Source: Spirochaetales bacterium (GTDB lineage Bacteria > Spirochaetota > Spirochaetia > JABEVK01). Taken from it: a DNA stretch of 64,000 bases. Numbering within the stretch: position 1 is the first letter of the stretch; every line of letters starts with the position of its first letter. A program made the position numbers and the translations under genes. The notes under the pieces were generated by a model, which saw only the letters and a list, made by a program, of their open reading frames with translations, was not told where the DNA came from and ran no database searches. Below, one piece after another: positions 44,340 through 53,265 of the stretch. The DNA lies in NCBI GenBank assembly GCA_947478845.1, contig CANJXC010000001.1, positions 1-64,000 on the forward strand, given 5' to 3'.

Positions 44340-44384
44340 CGGAGGAGCCTTCTCCACCCTTTAATAATCTGACGAGGTTAATCT

Positions 44385-45830
44385 TTGGGGCTCCTCACTG
44401 CTTCTGAAAACATGCAAAATAAGCGTCTGGTTGAGATCCTCCAGGCAGAACTCACTGACGCCAATGTTCTTATCCAAAAACTAACCCAGAAACTGGAAGT
44501 GAACGAAGATTCGGGGCTTCCAAATGCGGTTGTCATGAACCGAGAGCTCGATGATTTGTTAAGATTGACACCCCACCCCAAGGCGGTACTTTTTCTTTCG
44601 CTTTCTGATCAATACACTGTCCTGAAACGGACTTCACCTAGCAAACCCCAATGGATTCTCTTCAATACGGCAATCCGGATTATGAACGTGGTGGGGGACA
44701 AGGGCCGTGTTAATCACACCAAAGACGAAGAGTTCCTGATCCTTTTGCAAGACCTTACAGAGCCGCAAGTGGCTACTGAAGTGGCGGCCGAAATCATCAA
44801 ACAGGTTAAGGAAGCGTATGTACTGAACGGACAGGCTATTTCGTTGGGCGTCAACATCGGAATCTCTTTTTACCCCGAACAAGGCGAAAGCAAATCGATT
44901 CTGCTTCGGCATGCCGACATTGCTCTTAGCGAAGCCATCAAGCACAAGAGTATTTATCAATTATTCACCCCTGAGTTAAGAGATCGGTTGATCGAAAAAG
45001 ATGAGCTCCAAAAGAAAATTCTGAGAGCCTTGGAAGCCAACAATTCTGATGGACGTCCGCAATTGATGCTTTTCTTTCAGCCACAAGTAGAAATCCACGA
45101 TTGGAACTCCCCCGGAAAGACGGGGCGAGTCGTAGGCGCTGAGGCTCTGATTCGCTGGAACCATCCCAACGATGGTTTTATTCCGCCTAGTAAGTTCATC
45201 CCTGTCGCGGAAGAAACCGGACTCATAGTCCACTTGGGAACTTGGATACTTCACACGGCAATTACGTGCCTCCAAGACCTCGCCACCCAGGGTTTCGACG
45301 GGATTACGTTGTCGGTAAACATTTCAAGTGAGCAATTAAACTTAGAAGACTTCATTCCGAGGATGAAGGAAATTGTCCGGCGTCTGAAGTCCAATGATCA
45401 CCAAATAAAACTGGAATTAACCGAGAGTGGAATGGTCAATGTGGATGACACCATTTCCAAGATCAACCAAATGAGAGAGTTGGGCTTCAAGGTTCTGTTA
45501 GACGACTTCGGCACCGGTTATTCGTCTCTTAGCTACCTAAAAAACCTCCCTATTGACGTGGTCAAGATCGATAAATCCTTCATAGACGGTGTGCCCGCAG
45601 GAGAAAAAGATACCGCCCTGACTCGCACAATTATTAATCTGGCCACGGAACTGAAGAAGGATATCGTGGTTGAGGGTACCGAAAATCGAGACCAAATTGA
45701 CTGGTTGTATGCCCATGGCTGTAAAGTTTTCCAGGGCTACTATTTCAGTAAACCACTGTCTTATGCCGACTTTCTTCACTACCTGAGGAACTTTCCCGCC
45801 ATCTTTGAGGCAAAATCGGCCATCATTTAA
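44385..45830 (+). CDS. EAL-domain c-di-GMP phosphodiesterase with degenerate GGDEF domain
   Basis: A 481-residue cytoplasmic protein. The N-terminal GGDEF-like domain (about residues 30-210) has KDEEFLIL where GGDEF should be, so cyclase activity is unlikely. The C-terminal EAL domain (about 215-475) is complete: VGAEALIRWNHP, SVNISSEQL, ELTESGMV, LDDFGTGYSS and VEGTENRDQI. It should hydrolyse c-di-GMP. TTG 44385 has GAGG seven bases upstream; ATG 44412 is the alternative. It converges on the CDF gene with an eight-base overlap of stops. Confidence 0.88.
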   Translation: MGLLTASENMQNKRLVEILQAELTDANVLIQKLTQKLEVNEDSGLPNAVVMNRELDDLLRLTPHPKAVLFLSLSDQYTVLKRTSPSKPQWILFNTAIRIMNVVGDKGRVNHTKDEEFLILLQDLTEPQVATEVAAEIIKQVKEAYVLNGQAISLGVNIGISFYPEQGESKSILLRHADIALSEAIKHKSIYQLFTPELRDRLIEKDELQKKILRALEANNSDGRPQLMLFFQPQVEIHDWNSPGKTGRVVGAEALIRWNHPNDGFIPPSKFIPVAEETGLIVHLGTWILHTAITCLQDLATQGFDGITLSVNISSEQLNLEDFIPRMKEIVRRLKSNDHQIKLELTESGMVNVDDTISKINQMRELGFKVLLDDFGTGYSSLSYLKNLPIDVVKIDKSFIDGVPAGEKDTALTRTIINLATELKKDIVVEGTENRDQIDWLYAHGCKVFQGYYFSKPLSYADFLHYLRNFPAIFEAKSAII

Positions 45831-46767
45831 GCGCCGAATGAGATTCAGGGAGGTCAAGGTGGGCATCATCGTGTCTAGTTTGGGTTTCAAGGTGAGTGGT
45901 TACGACAGCATTTGGGTAGGCCGCGATGACCAGCTTCTCAATCGATGTCGCTGTCTCGTGGGCTTGTGCGAGCAAGATATGGTCGTCAAAGAGCAGGTGG
46001 AACTGTATCCAGTACCGCGCGCCGGAATTGCGCACACGTAGCTCGTGGCTGTTTACTCCCTTTAATTGGCAGATCGAGTTGATAGTCTGCTCTATGGAAA
46101 GTTGTTCACCCTCCGTGACGATGTCCATAAGTCCGAGGAAAGATCGTCGAATAAGGGAAAAACCTTCTTTGATAATATTCAAAGCGGCCAAAATGGCGAA
46201 GATCGGATCAAAATACATGCTACTGAACCACGGGTTCTGGCCGAACATGCACAACAACAATCCGATCATGACCCCCAGTGAGGTTACACTGTCGGTGAGT
46301 ACGTGACGTCCATTAGCCTCAACGATGAACGAACCGTTCTTTTTTCCGCTCCAGATGAGCGCAAAACCCAAGAGGCCATTGATCACTACTACCAACGCTG
46401 AGATTCCCGTACCCAGACTCAGCTCTTGGATCTCTGGACCCGCCAGAATTTTTCGTACCGCTTCGAAGAGGATATACCCGGCGGCCAAAATGATCATAGC
46501 TCCTTCAAAGCCGGCTGAAAAGAAGGTGATTCGATCGTAGCCAAACTGGTGGGACTTGTCCGAGACTCTTCTGGCCAAGCGAAGGCTCCATGCCGCAAAG
46601 GTAACGGCCACCACATGTACCACGGACTCGGCGGCGTCAGAGAGGATAGCCGCTGACCCGGTAACGACGGTGGCATACATTTTTATCCCCAGCATCAGGA
46701 ACCCAGTTACGAGAGAGATGTTCATCATGAGGTCAAGTTGACGGTCTTTATTGGAAGTACTACTCAT
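45823..46767 (-). CDS. Cation diffusion facilitator family transporter
   Basis: A 314-residue membrane protein with five or six helices and a cytoplasmic C-terminal domain. The metal site residues are in ILSDAAESVVHVV and HVLTDSVTSLGV (HxxxD). The C-terminal His-rich tail (THLETQTRHDDAHLDLPESH) may sense metal. It exports Zn2+, Fe2+, Mn2+ or a similar ion by proton exchange; the metal is not predictable. ATG 46767 overlaps the rarA stop by four bases, so it is likely in one operon with rarA. Confidence 0.85.
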   Translation of the reverse strand: MSSTSNKDRQLDLMMNISLVTGFLMLGIKMYATVVTGSAAILSDAAESVVHVVAVTFAAWSLRLARRVSDKSHQFGYDRITFFSAGFEGAMIILAAGYILFEAVRKILAGPEIQELSLGTGISALVVVINGLLGFALIWSGKKNGSFIVEANGRHVLTDSVTSLGVMIGLLLCMFGQNPWFSSMYFDPIFAILAALNIIKEGFSLIRRSFLGLMDIVTEGEQLSIEQTINSICQLKGVNSHELRVRNSGARYWIQFHLLFDDHILLAQAHETATSIEKLVIAAYPNAVVTTHLETQTRHDDAHLDLPESHSALK

Positions 46768-48878
46768 GACCCAAGTGCCTCTTTTACCCCTATGAGCCAG
46801 CTCACCCTCCAGTCGAGAGACCCTCCAGGGCAGTGGGAACCAATGACTCGCAGATGAGGGAGCAATTCAGGAGCCTGCTCTAAGATAAAGTCCGGCCAGC
46901 TTCCAGGGCGTCCTGGAGTCCACCAACTTTTCCAGTCTTTCGTTGCAAGAGAACGCTTACTGGTCGAAGAAAAATGGTGAACCTGAAAGTTTTGGTCCTG
47001 CAAGAGCGTAGTGGGATTGCGTTGCCCGAGGAACTCCCGTTCGAGCGAATACAACCGCTGAAAAACCTCTTCTCCCAAGGAGACCCGGTCTAACCAGGCT
47101 ACGAGGCTGACCCCGTCAGCAAGGTCAGGCTCGACAACCACCGAGCGACCTACTTCCTGTCCAGCAAGGCCCTCAAGAACTCGCGATAATCCCCACGCCA
47201 GCATCACTTCAAAACGGTTAGTTTCCGAAAGAACTCCCCAGCCGAGTCCCTCTAAATAGGGTTTCTGCAGCTCAGGAAGGTCATTGAGTCGGTCGGACAG
47301 TTCCTTAGCCGAGCCTTCATCCCGGCAGCTTACCCAAACCCCGCCTTCTGGCGCCAAAAGCAGCGTTCTGGCCACGAAAAGTCCTTTTGGATCGGCTGCA
47401 ATCCAGACTCTGCTGTGACGCAAGATACCTGCAAGTCGAAAGACCTCGGCGACCAGCTCAGTAAATGAACCAAGGTTTTGCCTTTCCAGCCGCCTAAGCC
47501 AAGGCGAGCGCAAGGGCTCGGACCAAGTCAGGTTTTCTGGCTCAGGCTCCGTGTCGAGATTCATCATCCACGTCCGGCGCGCCAGGACCTCAGGCTTTAA
47601 ATGCCCCTCATAGCCAAGATCGCCAGGGTGATAAAATACGAGGGCTTCCAGTTGGGAAGGGAGGTAGCGCTGTTTCACCCAATGACCTTCAAAAGCATGG
47701 GGATAAAGGTAGTTTTTGCCGTGTCCCAAGGCAGCTCCATCGCGGCTACCATCTTTGAGCGCCGAGGGAACCTGACCGTCTCCCGCGGTCTCGAGAGACT
47801 TGAGCGCCTCAAAGTATCCGGAGGTGCTATTGCTTTTAGGACAAGTCGCCAAGTAAAGTGCTGCCTGAGCCAAGTGATATTGACCTTCAGGCATACCCAC
47901 CTTACGGAAAGCTTCCGAGGCCGCATTCACGATTCCTAAGGCCCCTGGTTCCGCTAGCCCCACATCTTCTGAAGCAAGAATCAGCATCCGCCGCAACAGG
48001 TAGTCCGGATCCTCACCCGCACGGATCATCCGGGCCAGCCAATAGAGGGCTGCGTCAGGGTCACTCCCACGCAACGACTTAATGAAGGCGGAAATCGAGT
48101 CGAAATGGTAATCTCCATCCTTATCGTAGAGGACAGCTCGCTTCTGAATGCTTTCTTCGGCCATAGCAAGGGAAATAACAACACTGGTTCCAGGAGGCGG
48201 TGGAAAAGGTGTCACCGATGATTCGATGGCTAGTTCCAAGGCGTTGAGCAAGCTCCGAGCATCGCCGGAAGCCATTTTGACCAAATGTTCCAGCGCGTCT
48301 GGTTCAAAAGCTACTGCCAAAAGCCCGTAACCGCGCTCCGGATCAGAAACCGCCTGTCGGGCAATCTCCATCAACTCTCCATCGCTGAGCGGTAACAACT
48401 GAAAAATTCGACTTCGGGAAACCAAAGCGGCATTGACCTCAAAAAAAGGATTTTCCGTTGTTGCACCGATGAGGATGAAGGTGCCGTCTTCTACCCAGGG
48501 AAGTAAGGCATCCTGCTGAGTTTTGTTCCAGCGGTGGACTTCATCAACGAAAAGAATGGTCTTTTGCCCCTGTAATTGCCTCACATCTTTTGCCTTGTCG
48601 ATAAGTTCCCGGATGTCTTTCACCCCTGAAAGAACTGCGCTCACCGACAGAAACACTCCGCGGGTTGCCTGTGCGATGACTCTCGCCAGTGTTGTCTTTC
48701 CGGTGCCCGGAGGGCCTGAAAAAAGGACGCTGGTGAGTTTATCCGCTTCGATAGACCGGCGTAGCAGTCTGCCGGGAGCCAGGATATGGTCCTGTCCCAC
48801 ATATTCGGCCAGGCTTCTCGGGCGCATCCGGCTGGCCAAAGGTTCGTAATTTCTGACTTTCGACAGGAAAAGGTCCAC
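46764..48878 (-). CDS. RarA/MgsA-type AAA ATPase fused to a C-terminal domain
   Basis: A 704-residue protein. Residues 1-425 are a full RarA (MgsA) clamp-loader-like ATPase: GPPGTGKTTLARVIAQ, FVDEVHRWNKTQQD, ATTENPFFEVN, and YLYPHAFEGHW. It acts at stalled forks. Residues 426-704 are an extra domain with no motif I can read. A RarA/unknown-domain fusion of this layout is known from other bacteria. GTG 48878 has no ribosome-binding site, and a promoter sits directly upstream. The CDF gene is coupled. Confidence 0.88.
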   Translation of the reverse strand: MDLFLSKVRNYEPLASRMRPRSLAEYVGQDHILAPGRLLRRSIEADKLTSVLFSGPPGTGKTTLARVIAQATRGVFLSVSAVLSGVKDIRELIDKAKDVRQLQGQKTILFVDEVHRWNKTQQDALLPWVEDGTFILIGATTENPFFEVNAALVSRSRIFQLLPLSDGELMEIARQAVSDPERGYGLLAVAFEPDALEHLVKMASGDARSLLNALELAIESSVTPFPPPPGTSVVISLAMAEESIQKRAVLYDKDGDYHFDSISAFIKSLRGSDPDAALYWLARMIRAGEDPDYLLRRMLILASEDVGLAEPGALGIVNAASEAFRKVGMPEGQYHLAQAALYLATCPKSNSTSGYFEALKSLETAGDGQVPSALKDGSRDGAALGHGKNYLYPHAFEGHWVKQRYLPSQLEALVFYHPGDLGYEGHLKPEVLARRTWMMNLDTEPEPENLTWSEPLRSPWLRRLERQNLGSFTELVAEVFRLAGILRHSRVWIAADPKGLFVARTLLLAPEGGVWVSCRDEGSAKELSDRLNDLPELQKPYLEGLGWGVLSETNRFEVMLAWGLSRVLEGLAGQEVGRSVVVEPDLADGVSLVAWLDRVSLGEEVFQRLYSLEREFLGQRNPTTLLQDQNFQVHHFSSTSKRSLATKDWKSWWTPGRPGSWPDFILEQAPELLPHLRVIGSHCPGGSLDWRVSWLIGVKEALGS

Positions 48879-48884
48879 AAAAAA

Positions 48885-48913
48885 AGTGTACTCGGTCTTT
48901 CATTTTTCCACAA
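48885..48913 (-). promoter_or_regulatory. Leaderless promoter of the rarA fusion gene
   Basis: On the minus strand TTGTGG (48913-48908), a 17-base spacer, TACACT (48890-48885), then six T residues and the GTG start at 48878. No ribosome-binding site is possible. The divergent chemoreceptor gene at 48951 has a Shine-Dalgarno site (GAGGAG). Confidence 0.65.
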
Positions 48914-48950
48914 ATACTCTAGAATCAGGCGGTATGTGAGGAGTGACACC

Positions 48951-51173
48951 ATGAACAAATCCGAGGAAATCAAGTTCGGAATTGGGACCAAATTGATCTT
49001 GGGACTGGGGTCTCTGATTGCTCTTTCTGTCTTGATCGGTGGTATTGCCATGGCGAGTATGCTTTCGATACAAGGCTCCTCAACCGAGTTGGCCCAGCAA
49101 TATCTTCCTGAAACCTTGGTTGCCAACGAGATCGAGCGGCAAACTCTCAAAGTGATGTATGCGGTACGGGGATATTGGCTGAGCTCAGACCCAAAGTATT
49201 ACGATCAGGCTCTAGTTCAGCTTAAATCCTTGCAGGTTGCCTTGAACGCAGCCCAGAGGTTGCTGGACAAGTCCCCGCGCTTACTCAAGCTCAAGGAAAG
49301 CCTTCCCCAAGCGATGGCCGCTTACAACACCTACAATGCTCTTGTTGCGAAGACAAAAACTGCCACCGATCTGATTGTCGCCACCAGAGCAAGGATGGAT
49401 AGCGCAGGGAAACTCTTCGTCGACCAAATTAGCGCCTACATTGAGCATCAGAATGCTCTCCTCAAGGCAGAATTGGGAGCTGGGGCCAGAATTGCCCAGT
49501 TAACCGTGCGTGCCGGAAAGGTTGACAGTGGCCACCGTATTCTCGAGCTTGGTGATGCAATCCGTGTGGCCAATTTCAAGACACAAGCCCTGAGGGACGT
49601 ATCCTACATCACTTCGGCCATGCCAAAGTTCGCTACAATCACGGACTTGACTCAGAATCTGCTCGCCATCACTGTCCTCCAGCAAGACAAAGATGACCTG
49701 AATAATGTCGCCCAAGCCATTGTCGATTACAAGGTTGCCGTAAACCAGTGGCTTTCGGAAAACTCTGAACTCGATGATTTGGCCACCAAACGTCAAGCCA
49801 GTGCTACCGCCCTCGGAGACCTGGCGGAAACGACTAGTCAGACAGGAGTCAACATTAGCCAAGAAATGGCAACGGCCAACTCGGTTGTGATCAATCTAGC
49901 CAATTGGACCATCATCATCGGATTGCTCGTGTCAATTTTTTTGGGTGTCGGCATAGCTTTTCTTCTCATCCGTTCCATTACTGGCCCCTTATCGCTTGTG
50001 ACCGCTTTGTCCCGCAAGGTCGCCGACGGAAACTTTGCCATTGAACGCACCGAAGTCAAGAGTAGAGATGAGTTAGGTGCGCTAATTGTCGCGTTCTACA
50101 ACATGGTCGAAGGCCTAAAAGATAAGGCCACGATTATCGAAAACATTGCAAACGGCAACCTTACCAACGCCATTGCTTTGGCGAGCGAGGATGACAACCT
50201 AGGCCGATCGTTGCAGCTCATGCAGAAATCCCTCAACGAGATCCTTACTCAGGTCAATATAGCCGTTGAGCAAATAGCCAGTGGATCGGACCAGGTCTCT
50301 ACTGCGGCTCAAAGTCTCAGTCAGGGTGCCACAGAACAGGCTTCCAGCCTGGAGGAAATTACCGCGAGTTCGAACGAGATCCATGGTCAGTCAAAACAGA
50401 ATGCAGAAAACGCCACGACGGCAAACCAGTTGGCAAAACTGGCTTCGATGAACGCCTCAGAAGGTAACCAGCGCATGAAGGACCTGATGTCCTTGCTGGA
50501 AAAAATGACTAAGAGTTCGGAAGATACCAAGAAAATCGTCAAGACCATCGATGACATCGCTTTTCAAGTTAACCTTTTGGCTCTCAATGCGAACGTAGAA
50601 GCGGCTCGCGCTGGCAAGTACGGCAAGGGATTTGCAGTTGTCGCCGAGGAAGTTCGTAATCTTGCCGTGCGCTCGGGAAACGCCGTGCGTGAGACGACGC
50701 AGATGGTGGAAGAATCTATCCTCAACATTCAGCAGGTAAACCAGACCGCCGAAGCAACTGGCGGACAACTAAACGAGATTCTGACCAATGCCAACAAAGT
50801 TGCCGACTTTCTCGAGGAAATCGCAGCCTCTAGCCATGAGCAGGCAGTTGCTATGGGACAGATCAATGGCGGTCTGGATCAGATTGATCAGGTTACCCAA
50901 GCAAACACGGCCAGCGCAGAGGAAAGTGCTTCTGCTGCCGAGGAACTTAATGGCCAAGCTCAGCAACTCAAAGTCATGGTTTCCCGGTTCCAACTGTCTA
51001 CCGATGGGCAATCTTCTCGTCCGGGCCCGGTGGTTACGTCAGAACATCGCCGTTCCAAGGCCTCGGCCGCAACGATCACGAGCGCACCCAGGCCTTCAAA
51101 AACCAGACCATATTCCCCTTCCGCTGGAAACAAGCCGGACATTATTCTGAATGACGATTTCGATACGTTCTAA
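48951..51173 (+). CDS. Methyl-accepting chemotaxis protein
   Basis: A 740-residue receptor. A first membrane helix (about 15-40) and a second (about 315-340) frame a long helical periplasmic sensor of about 270 residues, resembling helical-bundle (HBM-like) sensor domains. A HAMP domain follows (SITGPLSLVTALSRKVADGN), then the signalling hairpin with tip IDDIAFQVNLLALNANVEAAR. The C-terminus lacks the CheR-binding pentapeptide. ATG 48951 has GAGGAG upstream. It could feed the che operon at 26170. The ligand is unknown. Confidence 0.92.
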   Translation: MNKSEEIKFGIGTKLILGLGSLIALSVLIGGIAMASMLSIQGSSTELAQQYLPETLVANEIERQTLKVMYAVRGYWLSSDPKYYDQALVQLKSLQVALNAAQRLLDKSPRLLKLKESLPQAMAAYNTYNALVAKTKTATDLIVATRARMDSAGKLFVDQISAYIEHQNALLKAELGAGARIAQLTVRAGKVDSGHRILELGDAIRVANFKTQALRDVSYITSAMPKFATITDLTQNLLAITVLQQDKDDLNNVAQAIVDYKVAVNQWLSENSELDDLATKRQASATALGDLAETTSQTGVNISQEMATANSVVINLANWTIIIGLLVSIFLGVGIAFLLIRSITGPLSLVTALSRKVADGNFAIERTEVKSRDELGALIVAFYNMVEGLKDKATIIENIANGNLTNAIALASEDDNLGRSLQLMQKSLNEILTQVNIAVEQIASGSDQVSTAAQSLSQGATEQASSLEEITASSNEIHGQSKQNAENATTANQLAKLASMNASEGNQRMKDLMSLLEKMTKSSEDTKKIVKTIDDIAFQVNLLALNANVEAARAGKYGKGFAVVAEEVRNLAVRSGNAVRETTQMVEESILNIQQVNQTAEATGGQLNEILTNANKVADFLEEIAASSHEQAVAMGQINGGLDQIDQVTQANTASAEESASAAEELNGQAQQLKVMVSRFQLSTDGQSSRPGPVVTSEHRRSKASAATITSAPRPSKTRPYSPSAGNKPDIILNDDFDTF

Positions 51174-51193
51174 CTCCTGCGGCAGTCGCAATC

Positions 51194-51222
51194 TTGACGC
51201 CTCCTTTTTTTTGCCCTACTTT
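51194..51222 (+). promoter_or_regulatory. Promoter of the FNR-miaB operon
   Basis: TTGACG (51194-51199), exactly 17 bases, TACTTT (51217-51222), then eight bases TGTGACCT and ATG 51231. No ribosome-binding site lies between, so the mRNA is predicted to be leaderless or nearly so. Confidence 0.65.
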
Positions 51223-51230
51223 TGTGACCT

Positions 51231-51887
51231 ATGATCGTAGTTCAGGCGCCTTACAGGGTCCACGGAGTCGAGGAAGTTGCCCCCGGGTTGTTTGTTTTGA
51301 GTTTCGATCGAAATGGTCTGGAGTTTGAGACTGGACAATACCTTAGCCTTGGTATTCCGGGACATCGCAAGGAGCGTGAGTACTCAATCTACTCTTCAGA
51401 AAGCGATACCCATTTGGCGGTGCTGATCAAAGTCGTTCCCGAGGGTGCGATGTCGAGCAAACTGGTGGAGCTTAAGCAGGGAGACTTATTGCATGTTTCG
51501 GGACCTTACGGCTACTTCCTCCTTAAACCTTCCCTTGACGCTGGGGTTCCGTTGCTCTGGATTGCCACAGGATCGGGAGTCTCACCGTTCCACTCCTTTG
51601 CTTCGACTTACCCGGTGAGCGAGTATCATTTGTTTCATGGGACCAGAACCTTAAATGAAAGGGTCTTAGTGCGGAATTTTCCCCCCAAGAGCGTGGTTTC
51701 CTGCGTCTCGGGGGAATCTGGGGGTGATTTTCACGGTCGAGTGACCACTTACCTGTCCACTTGGGAGTTGGACCGGTCTACCCATGTGTTCCTATGCGGT
51801 AATTGTGACATGATCTATGATGCGTTCGATCTGCTGCAGGCCAAGGGAGTTCCAGCGGCTCAAATCCTAACGGAAGTTTACTACTAG
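51231..51887 (+). CDS. Single-domain ferredoxin-NADP reductase-like flavoprotein (partner of MiaB?)
   Basis: A 218-residue FNR-type protein. FAD motif RxYS is in EREYSIYSSES; the nucleotide loop is ATGSGVSPFHSF; the second pocket is FLCGNCDMIYDA. It ends EVYY, an aromatic C-terminus. The residues after the RxYS motif differ clearly from the other two FNR-like proteins of the window, so they are divergent paralogues. MiaB starts seven bases after its stop, with AGGAG across the junction. I infer a reductase that serves MiaB. Confidence 0.82.
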   Translation: MIVVQAPYRVHGVEEVAPGLFVLSFDRNGLEFETGQYLSLGIPGHRKEREYSIYSSESDTHLAVLIKVVPEGAMSSKLVELKQGDLLHVSGPYGYFLLKPSLDAGVPLLWIATGSGVSPFHSFASTYPVSEYHLFHGTRTLNERVLVRNFPPKSVVSCVSGESGGDFHGRVTTYLSTWELDRSTHVFLCGNCDMIYDAFDLLQAKGVPAAQILTEVYY

Positions 51888-51894
51888 GAGCTGC

Positions 51895-53211
51895 ATGAAA
51901 TACTTCATCATGAATCTCGGCTGTCAGATGAATCAGGCTGACTCAGAACGCATTCAGTCAGTTCTTGAAACTATGGGGCTGGTGAAGACTGAGATGGAGG
52001 CAGAAGCATCGGTGCTCGGTGTTGTGGCCTGCTCTGTCCGGCAAAAAGCCATCGACAAAGTTCACAGCAAGATTCATGAATGGAACGAGCGAAAGCAAGG
52101 GCAGAACCTGTTGACCTTCCTCTCGGGTTGCATTCTTCCGGCCGACGAAGACGCCTTTCTGCGCAAGTTCGATGTTGTCTTCCCCATCAAGGACTTATCC
52201 CGTGTTCCTGAGTTGTTGCGAGGATCAGGCATAGTGACACCGCTGAGTCAGGCCCCCCAGCCCGACGCAACCGGAATGGAGCACTTCTGGAACGTGAAGC
52301 CACAATACTCCAGTACTTTTGAGGCTTTTGTTCCGATCCAGAACGGGTGCGACAAGTTCTGCACTTTTTGTGCGGTACCCTATACTCGTGGTAGGGAAGT
52401 CTCACGGCCTTCGCAGGCCATTTTGGAAGAGGTCCGGAATCTTGTCGACCGTGGCTACAAAAGTATTACTCTGCTGGGACAAAATGTGAACAGCTACGGT
52501 CTTGACAAGCCAGGGGTTGAGCGTTCCTTTACGGAACTTCTCCAGGAAATCGGCGAGTACGGAAAAACTTCAGGCCGAAAGTTTTGGGTGTATTTCACCT
52601 CGCCGCATCCACGTGACATGGGGCGTGATGTCTTGGAGACTGTGGCACGTTATGAAGTTCTGGCAAAGCACATTCATTTGCCGTTACAGTCGGGTGACGA
52701 CAAAGTGTTGATCCGTATGAACCGCAATCACTCAATGGACCGCTACCGCACCATTGTCCACGAGGTCCGCGAGTTGTTACCAGATGCAACTCTCATTACT
52801 GACATTATTGTGGGCTTTACTGGTGAGACTGAAGAGCAGTTTGAGAACACGAGGCTTGCGATGAGAGAGTTTGGGTACCAAATGGCGTTTGTGGCTCCCT
52901 ATAGTCCGCGCCCGGGTGCGGCCTCAGCACGCTGGAGTGACGATGTTCCGCTACCAACAAAGAAAGAACGCCTGCGTGTGTTGACCGAAGAATTGCACCT
53001 TAGTTCGCTTGCATACAACCAACGGCTCGTCGGGTCAAAGTTAAGGGTCCTTGTCGAGAGATCCGACAGGAAAGAGGGTTATCTCGCAGCACGAACCGAG
53101 GGGAAGATACCTATAAGGTTTGCTTCCACAGATCTGACTCTCGTAGGTCAGTTTGCCGAAGTGTTGGTAGAGTCGGTACGCCCACTTTCGATGGAGGGAC
53201 AACTCCTTTGA
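51895..53211 (+). CDS. miaB: tRNA-2-methylthio-N6-adenosine synthase (MiaB-type)
   Basis: A 438-residue methylthiotransferase. The N-terminal cluster cysteines are in NLGCQMNQADSERI, VVACSVRQKA and LSGCILPA. The radical-SAM motif is NGCDKFCTFCAVPYTRG. The MiaB hallmark LLGQNVNSYG is present, and a C-terminal TRAM domain follows (residues about 375-438). It adds a methylthio group to isopentenyl-adenosine 37 of tRNAs. RimO is less likely given the LLGQNVNSYG block. The FNR gene upstream is coupled. Confidence 0.93.
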   Translation: MKYFIMNLGCQMNQADSERIQSVLETMGLVKTEMEAEASVLGVVACSVRQKAIDKVHSKIHEWNERKQGQNLLTFLSGCILPADEDAFLRKFDVVFPIKDLSRVPELLRGSGIVTPLSQAPQPDATGMEHFWNVKPQYSSTFEAFVPIQNGCDKFCTFCAVPYTRGREVSRPSQAILEEVRNLVDRGYKSITLLGQNVNSYGLDKPGVERSFTELLQEIGEYGKTSGRKFWVYFTSPHPRDMGRDVLETVARYEVLAKHIHLPLQSGDDKVLIRMNRNHSMDRYRTIVHEVRELLPDATLITDIIVGFTGETEEQFENTRLAMREFGYQMAFVAPYSPRPGAASARWSDDVPLPTKKERLRVLTEELHLSSLAYNQRLVGSKLRVLVERSDRKEGYLAARTEGKIPIRFASTDLTLVGQFAEVLVESVRPLSMEGQLL

Positions 53212-53265
53212 AGCTCGGAGTTGTTTCACTTGGTAGCAGCTCTAAAATGCCGATGGGGGAGCAAG

